Of a stretch of DNA of 5,035 nt, positions 1 to 5,035 are shown piece by piece (positions within the stretch are counted from its first letter, which is position 1; each line of letters opens with the position of its first letter). Below the pieces are notes generated by a model that worked only from the letters and a program-made list of their open reading frames with translations, was not told where the DNA came from and did no database searches. Source of the DNA: Synergistaceae bacterium (lineage in GTDB: Bacteria; Synergistota; Synergistia; Synergistales; Synergistaceae); NCBI GenBank assembly GCA_028702015.1, contig JAQVPO010000117.1:1-5035 (forward strand), in the 5' to 3' direction. A program made the translations under genes and the position numbers.

Positions 1-1
1 C

Positions 2-901
2 CAGCCCTTCCATCTGGAAAACGGCGCTCTGGAGAGATCATCAGGCGTTATTGTTCAGGAACTTGTCCATTCACTCAGGAATGCCGCTGATACAGATGCT
101 TTTTACAGGAGCCTTCTGGAATTCCATCGCAAATACGGATCAGGACAATATGCCCTCAATAAAGCTTTCAGATGGGACGGAAAAATAGGGGAAATAATCC
201 CCGTAACGCATACGGAGGAAATCTCCCTCGAAGGACTTGTCGGATATGAAGAGCAGAAAAAGATGCTTGCTGACAATACGGCAGCATTTCTTGAAGGCAG
301 GCCGGCAAACAATGTTTTGCTGTACGGAGAGAGCGGAACGGGAAAATCTTCTACGGTGAAAGCCCTTCTGAACCGTTTCTCTCCCAATGGACTCAGAATG
401 GTAGAGGTATACAAACATCAGATCGAAGACCTTGAGACGATAGTGGATATTATTAAGGGAAGAAACTATAAATTTGTTATTTTTATGGATGACCTCTCTT
501 TTGAACATTTTGAGGTCGAATACAAGTTTCTTAAAGCATTTATTGAGGGCGGTCTTGAAAAAAGGCCAGAAAATATTCTTATATATGCTACTTCAAACAG
601 ACGCCATCTTATGAAGGAGACATGGGCTGACAGAGAAGACAAAAATGAAGACATGCACGAATCTGAAACGATGCAGGAGAGAATGTCTCTTGTTGACCGC
701 TTCGGTCTCATGATCAGATACTTCTCGCCAGAACAGGAAGATTACCTCAATATAGTAAGGGCTCTTGCCCTAGAATATGCAGTAGAGGTTTCCGAAGAAG
801 AACTGGTGATGGGAGCTATACAGTGGGAACTTAAACACGGAGGTTTTTCAGGAAGGGCAGCCAGGCAGTTTGTAGAATTTATAGCCGGGCGAAAGAGATG
901 A
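2..901 (+). CDS. DUF815-family AAA+ ATPase, 5'-truncated by window edge
   Basis: The open frame runs in from the left edge and gives 299 residues ending at a TGA stop (899-901). The Walker A motif GESGTGKS lies at about residues 109-116 of the visible part, and the Walker B segment FVIFMDDLSF puts the acidic pair at about 163-164. These are followed by the sensor-like TSNRRHL (about 197-203), DRFGL with a possible arginine finger (about 233) and GFSGRAARQF (about 281-290). The order and wording (ANNVLLYG, KSSTVKALL, IYATSNRRHL, SLVDRFGL) match the DUF815/COG2607 family of predicted cytoplasmic ATPases, whose biological role is not established. Family members are usually over 400 residues, so roughly the first 100-150 are missing. 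The ATG at 263 is internal: the family motif GLVGYEEQKKML starts upstream of it. The gene converges on the msrAB operon and ends 27 bases before a strong terminator hairpin. Family assignment is firm; substrate and partner are unknown. Confidence 0.93.
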   Translation, partial: QPFHLENGALERSSGVIVQELVHSLRNAADTDAFYRSLLEFHRKYGSGQYALNKAFRWDGKIGEIIPVTHTEEISLEGLVGYEEQKKMLADNTAAFLEGRPANNVLLYGESGTGKSSTVKALLNRFSPNGLRMVEVYKHQIEDLETIVDIIKGRNYKFVIFMDDLSFEHFEVEYKFLKAFIEGGLEKRPENILIYATSNRRHLMKETWADREDKNEDMHESETMQERMSLVDRFGLMIRYFSPEQEDYLNIVRALALEYAVEVSEEELVMGAIQWELKHGGFSGRAARQFVEFIAGRKR

Positions 902-928
902 AGTGCCCTTATAACTAAATAGATTTAA

Positions 929-971
929 AAAGAAGAGAGTCCCTGGACTTCTTTCAGGGACTCTCTTCTTT
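929..971. terminator. Bidirectional intrinsic terminator, 17-bp perfect stem
   Basis: The left arm (929-945, AAAGAAGAGAGTCCCTG) and right arm (955-971) are exact reverse complements around a 9-base loop. On the plus strand the stem runs into TTCTTTATTA. On the minus strand it exits through TTCTTTTTAAAT, a better U-tract. It lies between two converging genes, 27 bases after the ATPase stop and 28 bases beyond the msrAB stop, so it probably ends both transcripts. The outer stem is purine/pyrimidine rich (A-rich against T-rich), which supplies the U-tract in both directions. Confidence 0.9.
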
Positions 972-999
972 ATTATCAAGCAATATCTGCAGTCTGAAA

Positions 1000-2130
1000 T
1001 CATTCAACGTATTGCTTAAGGTATCCGTAGCCTTTTTTATCCATTTCACTGAATGGGATAAACCGGAGAGAAAGACTGTTTATACAGAAACGCGTGCCGT
1101 TCGGGGAAGTAGGCTCTCCGTGGAAGACATGTCCCAGGTGAGAATTTGCTGTTCTGCTTCTTACCTCTGTCCTCCTCATTCCGAAAGAGCTGTCCTGAAG
1201 ATATACTACAGTGTTCGGATCGATCGGCTTTGAAAACGCAGGCCATCCGCAGGGGCTTTCAAATTTATCTTTGGATGAAAAGAGAGGTTCTCCTGATATT
1301 ACATCGACGTATAGCCCCTTTTCCCTGTGATCCCAGAACCTGTTGTTGAAAGGCGGTTCTGTGCCAGATTCAACCGTTACGGAGTAAGCTTCTTTTGAAA
1401 GCATTTTCTTTATCTCTTCATCATTCGGCCTTCTGTATTTTGCAGGGTCAACGATCATTTTTTCAACCTGAAGTATTTCTGCAGGAGTTATATGACAGTA
1501 TCCACCCGGATTTTTATCAAGATAATCCTGATGGTATTCTTCAGCATCATAAAATGATTCAAGAGGTTTTATCTCAACTGCGAAGTTTTCATAACGCTTC
1601 TTTTCAATGGTTACTATATGATCGATTATTTTTCCAGAATTTTCATCTGTAAAATAGACGCCGGTCTGGTACTGGCTTCCTATGTCATTTCCCTGTCTGT
1701 TTTGAACTGTAGGATCGATTGCGGCAAAGAAAGCAAAAAGTATTGCATCAAGACTGACCTTGTCTTGTCTGTATTCAACACGCACTGTTTCACGATAGCC
1801 TGTTCTTCCTCCTGAGACTTCTCTGTACGTGGGCTTTATTGATGAAACACCATTTGCGTATCCGTTTGTTGCCCTTACAACTCCCGGAACTGTCTGCATC
1901 AGTTTTTCAAGCCCCCAGAAGCATCCTCCGGCCAGATAGATCACCCCTGTTCCTTTTTTTGTTATGTATGTATCATCCTTGAAAGAAATTTGCATCCTGG
2001 CTCCCTCCTTTGCTGCTTTGTAAGCTTCGGCAGTTTTTGCTGCTGCGTCAGCATCGGTTCCTGCCAGCGGCTGAAATATTGCCATAGTAATAACTGCAGA
2101 GAGGATCATTATTTGTATGGATGTCTTCAT
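1000..2130 (-). CDS. msrAB: Exported bifunctional methionine sulfoxide reductase MsrA-MsrB fusion
   Basis: The product is 376 residues. MsrA reduces the S and MsrB the R epimer of methionine sulfoxide, so one chain repairs both. Residues 1-30 look like a Sec signal peptide: one Lys, a hydrophobic core at about 5-22, then an Ala-rich stretch; there is no lipobox Cys. The MsrA domain spans about 62-225, with GCFWG (catalytic C70), PTYREV (Y102), TGYRE (E114), GNDIGSQY (D149, Y154) and YCHI (C212, possible resolving Cys). The MsrB domain spans about 237-365, with GEPLFSS, CGWP (C294, likely resolving), HLGHVF (H331, H334) and RFCIN (catalytic C349). The MsrB part lacks the zinc-binding CxxC pairs and so resembles the zinc-free form in Neisseria PilB. 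Unlike PilB there is no thioredoxin-like domain, so the electron donor must be a separate protein. The ATG start has AAGGAGG 8 bases upstream. It is the last gene of a run after dedA and corA. Confidence 0.95.
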   Translation of the reverse strand: MKTSIQIMILSAVITMAIFQPLAGTDADAAAKTAEAYKAAKEGARMQISFKDDTYITKKGTGVIYLAGGCFWGLEKLMQTVPGVVRATNGYANGVSSIKPTYREVSGGRTGYRETVRVEYRQDKVSLDAILFAFFAAIDPTVQNRQGNDIGSQYQTGVYFTDENSGKIIDHIVTIEKKRYENFAVEIKPLESFYDAEEYHQDYLDKNPGGYCHITPAEILQVEKMIVDPAKYRRPNDEEIKKMLSKEAYSVTVESGTEPPFNNRFWDHREKGLYVDVISGEPLFSSKDKFESPCGWPAFSKPIDPNTVVYLQDSSFGMRRTEVRSRTANSHLGHVFHGEPTSPNGTRFCINSLSLRFIPFSEMDKKGYGYLKQYVE

Positions 2131-2138
2131 TGATATCG

Positions 2139-2145
2139 CCTCCTT
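2139..2145 (-). promoter_or_regulatory. Ribosome binding site of msrAB
   Basis: On the minus strand AAGGAGG stands 8 bases before the ATG at 2130. It is a near-perfect Shine-Dalgarno and fixes the start that includes the signal peptide, rather than the internal Met46, which has the look of a linker residue between the Ala-rich segment and the enzyme domain. Confidence 0.88.
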
Positions 2146-2182
2146 GATGTGAGCGGATAGGACTCATCCACGGGGCTGTTGT

Positions 2183-2218
2183 TGTATATTCCATACTGAA
2201 CCAGCTTTTTGATATACA
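2183..2218 (-). repeat. AT-rich 7-bp inverted repeat in the corA-msrAB gap
   Basis: TGTATAT (2183-2189) and ATATACA (2212-2218) are exact reverse complements separated by 22 bases, inside the 92-base gap between corA and msrAB. I see no convincing -35/-10 pair and no U-tract, so this is neither a clear promoter nor a terminator. It may be an operator or mRNA processing hairpin, or chance in AT-rich DNA. Confidence 0.25.
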
Positions 2219-2222
2219 CATT

Positions 2223-3134
2223 TTACTTAAGATATTTTTTTCTTCTGAATATCCCAAGGCATACTATAACAACTATGATACTCAAGAAAATGACGTAAAT
2301 GTATCCGTAATACCAGTGAAGCTCGGGCATGTTCTCAAAATTCATGCCGTACCAGCCAGCAATCAGAGAAAGTGGGAGAAATATTGCGGTTACTACTGTC
2401 AGCACTTTCATTACGATGTTTTGCCGGATATCTATCTGGGCCTGGTATGCTTCGCTTATCTGAAGGGAATATTCGCGCAGCATCTGTGTTTCCTGGCGAA
2501 GCCTATGTGCCCTGTCTGAAAAATGTTTTAATACCCGCAGAGAGGATTCTTCGAATATCTCATTTTTATTTTCAAGAAGTTCCAGCCCTACGTCTGAAAG
2601 CTGCGAATAATAATGGGAATGTGCAAGTATTTTTTTTCTTATTTCAATTATGTTGTACATGAAGCCTTCAATCTTATCGGACAGAACGGAAATCTCCAGC
2701 TTTGCCAGGCTGTCTTCTATTCCCTCAAGGTATCTCAGGTCATTTTCAACGAGTGTCTCCATGAAAGTGTAGAAAAAATGTCCTGCGGATGGTTCACGCC
2801 ATAGTGCACTCTTTTCTATGTTTTCTAAGAGCAATCCTGTGAGTCCGGAACTGTCAACAAAAATTATGCCGGATTTGTTTATGTAATATGAAAATGCTGA
2901 ATGTTTTCCAAAAGATTTTTTATCGGGGATAGAGAGAGTTCCCGAAAGCATACATTCATGAACTTCAGCTTTACAGAAGCGAGGTTTAGGGTACAGTGGC
3001 ATGGAAAATCGGTCAAATTCAGGCGGAAGGGGATTTTTGCCGAATTCATCCGGGGTCAGCACTGCAACAAAAGGCTTAGGGATATCTCCGCCTGGTTCTA
3101 TCTTTACAAGCTTTCTTTCTATTGAGTAATACAC
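2223..3134 (-). CDS. corA: CorA-family divalent cation (Mg2+/Co2+) transporter
   Basis: The product is 303 residues and ends in TAA. CorA proteins are inner-membrane homopentamers that let Mg2+ (in some members Co2+, Ni2+ or Zn2+) into the cell, gated by cytosolic metal binding. The signature YGMNF is at residues 262-266 (GMN 263-265), followed by the loop ENMPEL. It is flanked by two C-terminal transmembrane helices, TM1 about 243-261 and TM2 about 277-295, with a basic tail (RRKKYLK) as usual in the family. The first 240 residues form the soluble funnel domain; about 120-240 is highly helical and charged, as expected for the long stalk helices. It is shorter than the roughly 350-residue Thermotoga maritima protein, mainly at the N-terminus, but the membrane end resembles it closely. 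The start is GTG (3132-3134), chosen because AAGGAGG lies 8 bases upstream. It follows dedA by 36 bases and so is probably co-transcribed. Metal specificity cannot be read from the sequence. Confidence 0.94.
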   Translation of the reverse strand: MYYSIERKLVKIEPGGDIPKPFVAVLTPDEFGKNPLPPEFDRFSMPLYPKPRFCKAEVHECMLSGTLSIPDKKSFGKHSAFSYYINKSGIIFVDSSGLTGLLLENIEKSALWREPSAGHFFYTFMETLVENDLRYLEGIEDSLAKLEISVLSDKIEGFMYNIIEIRKKILAHSHYYSQLSDVGLELLENKNEIFEESSLRVLKHFSDRAHRLRQETQMLREYSLQISEAYQAQIDIRQNIVMKVLTVVTAIFLPLSLIAGWYGMNFENMPELHWYYGYIYVIFLSIIVVIVCLGIFRRKKYLK

Positions 3135-3142
3135 AGCCGGGT

Positions 3143-3156
3143 CCTCCTTAAAGGAG
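3143..3156 (-). promoter_or_regulatory. corA ribosome binding site inside a small dyad
   Basis: On the minus strand AAGGAGG (3143-3149) sits 8 bases before the corA GTG. It is directly preceded by CTCCTT (3151-3156), which is complementary to AAGGAG with one base between. A 4-5 bp mini-hairpin could mask the site. The dedA stop (3171-3173) is 14 bases upstream of the dyad, so a ribosome finishing dedA could disturb the hairpin. The Shine-Dalgarno is certain; the masking role is an inference. Confidence 0.6.
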
Positions 3157-3170
3157 CAATTAATGTATTA

Positions 3171-3809
3171 TCAGTCGTTCTTGGCCTGCTTTTTTTTATA
3201 TCTCCAGATGTACGATACTATCAGAATACCGCATGATATTATCAGCAATATGGAAATCTTGCGGATCTCCTGGTGGATCAGTTCCTGATTGCTTCCCAGG
3301 AAGTAGCCGGTCAGCGCCAGTATTATCACCCATAGTCCAGATCCCAGCCCTGTATAGAAACAAAACTGTCCGACAGGCATTCTTGCAAGTCCTGCCGGCA
3401 GCGATATATACTGCCTTATTACAGGGATCAGTCTGCCTGTGAATGTGCTGATGTGCCCATGCCTGGCGAAAAACTGTTCTGCTTTGTCAAGTGATTCATG
3501 AGTGACAAAAAAGTACTTGCCATATTTTTCAAAGATGGGTCGTCCCCATTTTACGGCTATCCAGTAATTGAAGACCCCGCCAAGTATACTTCCTGTGATG
3601 CCTGAAAGAATTACCAGCAAGAGGTTCATTTCGCCTTTCCATGCCAGGTAGCCGGCAGGGGGAACTACTACCTCGCTGGGGAAAGGGAAAAAAGAAGATT
3701 CGAGAAACATTAGCCCAATGATCCCCGGGTATCCCATGTGCCCTATTACTTCAACCAGCCAGTTCACAAGTGAAGAAAACATCGCTGATAATTCTGACAA
3801 AGCTTCCAA
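3171..3809 (-). CDS. DedA-family (SNARE-associated/VTT domain) inner-membrane protein
   Basis: The product is 212 residues. DedA proteins are polytopic membrane proteins; characterised members support membrane potential, cell division and antimicrobial resistance, and some translocate undecaprenyl phosphate or phospholipid across the membrane. Family marks are the re-entrant segment with FLESSFFPFPSEVVVPPAGYLA (acidic E37 and E46), the GSxxGGxxNYWIAVKWGRP stretch (about 73-91), FARHG (R116) and the FTGRLIPVIRQYISLPAG motif with R126 and R132. Hydrophobic spans fall at about 24-36, 62-86, 146-171 and 185-201, followed by a basic tail (RYKKKQAKND). The length is typical. The start is TTG (3807-3809), chosen because TGGGAGGAA lies 9 bases upstream; the in-frame ATG at codon 10 has no such site. 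It is the first gene of the probable dedA-corA-msrAB transcript. The exact substrate is unknown, so no specific paralog symbol is given. Confidence 0.93.
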   Translation of the reverse strand: MEALSELSAMFSSLVNWLVEVIGHMGYPGIIGLMFLESSFFPFPSEVVVPPAGYLAWKGEMNLLLVILSGITGSILGGVFNYWIAVKWGRPIFEKYGKYFFVTHESLDKAEQFFARHGHISTFTGRLIPVIRQYISLPAGLARMPVGQFCFYTGLGSGLWVIILALTGYFLGSNQELIHQEIRKISILLIISCGILIVSYIWRYKKKQAKND

Positions 3810-3818
3810 ATCTTATTT

Positions 3819-3824
3819 CCTCCC
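3819..3824 (-). promoter_or_regulatory. Ribosome binding site deciding the TTG start of dedA
   Basis: On the minus strand GGGAGG followed by AAATAAGAT precedes the TTG at 3809, giving a 9-base spacer. This decides the start: the next candidate, ATG at 3782, is preceded by TTATCAGCG with no Shine-Dalgarno. Confidence 0.82.
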
Positions 3825-3886
3825 ATTGACCTGAACCATGCCCTAAAATAATTGAGCAGAGCTGGGCAGTTAGTAAATAAAGTATT

Positions 3887-3904
3887 GTGCGCATACTTGC
3901 GCAC
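3887..3904. promoter_or_regulatory. Perfect dyad GTGCGC-N6-GCGCAC, candidate operator
   Basis: GTGCGC (3887-3892) and GCGCAC (3899-3904) are exact reverse complements with a 6-base centre (ATACTT). The GC-rich arms stand out in an AT-rich intergenic region and abut the candidate dedA -10 element on the minus strand, about where transcription would start. An 18-base dyad of this spacing is typical of a dimeric repressor site. There is no U-tract, so a terminator is unlikely. No regulator gene is visible in the window. Confidence 0.45.
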
Positions 3905-3933
3905 TCATAGTAAGATAAACTGAAAAGTATCAA
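3904..3933 (-). promoter_or_regulatory. Candidate promoter for the dedA-corA-msrAB operon
   Basis: On the minus strand TTGATA (3928-3933, 5 of 6 matches to the sigma-70 -35) is followed after 18 bases by TATGAG (3904-3909, 4 of 6 matches to the -10). The start would fall inside the GTGCGC/GCGCAC dyad, leaving a leader of roughly 85-90 bases before the TTG start of dedA. TACTAT with a 15-base spacer is an alternative -10. Assigned by eye only. Confidence 0.4.
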
Positions 3934-3997
3934 AAGTCTACAGAAATTTTTACGAAGTTATAAGACCCAGCTGTATTCAAACGGAAGATATTTTTGT

Positions 3998-4026
3998 TTG
4001 TATCGTACCCGAGTTTGAGATAAAAT
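3998..4026 (+). promoter_or_regulatory. Candidate promoter for the asparaginase-like gene
   Basis: TTGTAT (3998-4003, 3 of 6 matches to the -35) is followed after 17 bases by TAAAAT (4021-4026, 5 of 6 matches to TATAAT). The start would be near 4033, giving a leader of about 40 bases that contains a short GAGAG/CTCTC hairpin (4034-4048) ahead of the ribosome binding site. The -10 and spacing are good, the -35 is weak. Confidence 0.45.
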
Positions 4027-4061
4027 GCACGTTGAGAGCATGTCTCTCTTAGTATCAGGAT

Positions 4062-4066
4062 GGAGG
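4062..4066 (+). promoter_or_regulatory. Ribosome binding site deciding the TTG start at 4074
   Basis: TGGAGGAA precedes the TTG at 4074-4076 with a 7-base spacer from the GGAGG core. No ATG occurs in frame near here; the next in-frame Met is over 50 codons in, beyond the region matching the first strand of the asparaginase fold, so TTG is the credible start. Confidence 0.82.
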
Positions 4067-4073
4067 AATCGAT

Positions 4074-5021
4074 TTGGAATCCAATACAAAGCTTGCTTTG
4101 GTGATCGCAGGTAATTTTTCAGGAGATGAAGAGAATGCTGATCCATGCTCTCTTTTAAATTATCTGCCGGAGGACATAGTAGATTGCTGCCAGCTGATTG
4201 AGTGGAGTTGCCAGCCCAGCAACCATTACTCCATGAAATTGACAGCAGAAATGGAGAGTATGTTTGAAACGCTGGTCTCAGATGGCTATACAGGCATAAT
4301 CGTGATTTCGGGAAGCGGAGTCATGGAGGAGATGGCATATCTTATGGATCTTCTTTGGCAGCATCCGCAGCCAGTAATATTTGCCAATCTGATGGTACAG
4401 GGACGCGCAGGTCTTAAAGAAGGGCTGACAAATCTCAGATGTTCAGTGCTTGCGGCACTTTCTGAAGAAGCTAAGGATAAAGGAGTTCTGATCTGCTCAA
4501 GCGGCGAGCTGTTCGCAGCTTCAGAAGCGGTGATGGTGGATCCGGCAAGCCCTGAAAATACATTCCAGTCACCAGAAAAGGGTTCTGTTGGAAAAATGCT
4601 GAACGATGAGATAAGGTTCCTTCGAACCTTAAGAAGGCCCGGATTCCTTGCGAGAAAACCAGAAACCCCTGCAGCAGTAGAGCTTGTTTACGCATCTCTT
4701 GGAGGAGGGGAAAGGATAATATCTTCCCTGGCTTCGAATAGGGAGATCCAGGGTTTGGTCCTCGCAGGATTCGGTACAGGCAACGTGCCTCCTTCATGGG
4801 TCCCGCATATAAGGAATATCCTAAGAAAAAGGATCCCTGTGGCAGTCGTTTCAAGATGTTTTCAGGGACATGTGGACAAAACCAACTACTTTGAGGGGTG
4901 CTTCGTGAAATTGATAGAAATGGGCGTGATGTCGGAAGGAAAGCTGAATCCTTACCAGGCGAGAATAAAAATGGCGCACGGAATTGCAGCGGGACTTACA
5001 GAACAGGGCCTGAGCCTATAG
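4074..5021 (+). CDS. L-asparaginase-fold protein lacking the catalytic residues
   Basis: The product is 315 residues, close to the usual 320-350 of bacterial asparaginases, with no signal peptide or membrane span, so it is probably cytoplasmic. The fold is shown by LALVIAGNFSG (7-17) at the first strand, GIIVISGSGVMEEMAYLMDLL (74-94) at the position of the family's HGTDTMEET motif, NTFQSPEKGSVG (162-173), and a well-kept C-terminal domain: GLVLAGFGTGNVP (227-239), IPVAVVSRCFQG (254-265) and GKLNPYQARIKM (289-300). The active site is not kept. By eye, T12 of the E. coli enzyme aligns with N14, T89-D90 with S81-G82, and K162 near V155. Loss of activity or a changed one is therefore likely. The frame is intact, so it is not a decayed pseudogene. 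It carries eight cysteines (25, 38, 39, 46, 123, 141, 262, 276). It is transcribed away from dedA from its own candidate promoter. The related GatD subunit is an alternative relative, but it too needs these residues. Confidence 0.8.
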   Translation: MESNTKLALVIAGNFSGDEENADPCSLLNYLPEDIVDCCQLIEWSCQPSNHYSMKLTAEMESMFETLVSDGYTGIIVISGSGVMEEMAYLMDLLWQHPQPVIFANLMVQGRAGLKEGLTNLRCSVLAALSEEAKDKGVLICSSGELFAASEAVMVDPASPENTFQSPEKGSVGKMLNDEIRFLRTLRRPGFLARKPETPAAVELVYASLGGGERIISSLASNREIQGLVLAGFGTGNVPPSWVPHIRNILRKRIPVAVVSRCFQGHVDKTNYFEGCFVKLIEMGVMSEGKLNPYQARIKMAHGIAAGLTEQGLSL

Positions 5022-5035
5022 ATGTTAAACCAGCC

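Noticed and set aside
263..265. ATG as the start of the DUF815 ATPase
   Set aside because: The same frame is open to the window edge and carries the family motif GLVGYEEQKK just upstream, so this Met is internal and the gene is truncated by the window.
103..711. Minus-strand open frames opposite the ATPase gene
   Set aside because: They lie antisense to a well-recognised family in its coding frame, show no recognisable motifs, and have no convincing ribosome binding sites.
1012..1815. Plus-strand open frames of 65-85 codons inside msrAB
   Set aside because: They are antisense shadows of the MsrA/MsrB domains, with no family motif or start signal.
2160..2169. GGATGAGTCC on the minus strand, reminiscent of a hammerhead ribozyme core
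   Set aside because: The required CUGAUGA and GAAA core elements and three flanking helices are not present.
3751..4146. Small minus-strand frames (60 and 62 codons) around the dedA upstream region
   Set aside because: One overlaps the dedA start in another frame and the other overlaps the asparaginase-like start; neither has a Shine-Dalgarno or a sensible protein composition, and both cross the divergent promoter region.
4074..5021. Frameshift or pseudogene explanation for the missing asparaginase catalytic motifs
   Set aside because: Fold-specific segments occur in order in one uninterrupted frame from first strand to C-terminus, with near-normal length, so residues were substituted rather than lost by a frame change.
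5022..5035. ATG directly after the asparaginase-like stop as the start of a next gene
   Set aside because: Only five codons are visible and no good Shine-Dalgarno precedes it, so a gene cannot be supported.
1..5035. Mobile elements, CRISPR arrays, tRNA or rRNA genes
   Set aside because: No transposase or integrase motifs, spaced direct repeats, cloverleaf-like sequence or rRNA segments were seen on either strand.

Overview
The window is an ordinary bacterial chromosomal segment with tightly packed genes, moderate GC (mid-40s by eye) and strong AGGAGG-type ribosome binding sites. Three of the four visible gene starts are GTG or TTG, each set by a well-placed Shine-Dalgarno. This style, together with a DUF815 ATPase and a CorA resembling the Thermotoga type, suggests a Gram-positive-like or deep-branching lineage such as Synergistota, Clostridia or Negativicutes. 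That placement is an inference; there is no rRNA or other decisive marker here.

Layout. (1) Positions 2-901 (+) hold the C-terminal 299 residues of a DUF815-family AAA+ ATPase whose N-terminus lies outside the window. (2) A perfect 17-bp hairpin at 929-971 separates it from a converging operon and looks like a bidirectional terminator. (3) Positions 1000-3809 (-) hold, in transcription order, a DedA-family membrane protein, a CorA-type divalent cation transporter and an exported MsrA-MsrB fusion, with gaps of 36 and 92 bases. All three products act in or beyond the membrane, so they may form an envelope maintenance operon. (4) Positions 3810-4073 are a divergent control region with a candidate promoter for each direction and a perfect GTGCGC/GCGCAC dyad over the presumed dedA start site. 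(5) Positions 4074-5021 (+) hold an L-asparaginase-fold protein in which nearly all catalytic residues appear replaced.

The most notable item is that last gene. It keeps the asparaginase fold, especially its C-terminal domain, but lacks the catalytic threonines, aspartate and lysine, so it is probably a pseudoenzyme or has a different activity. No mobile element, CRISPR array, tRNA or rRNA was seen, and I found no clear multi-gene novel system.
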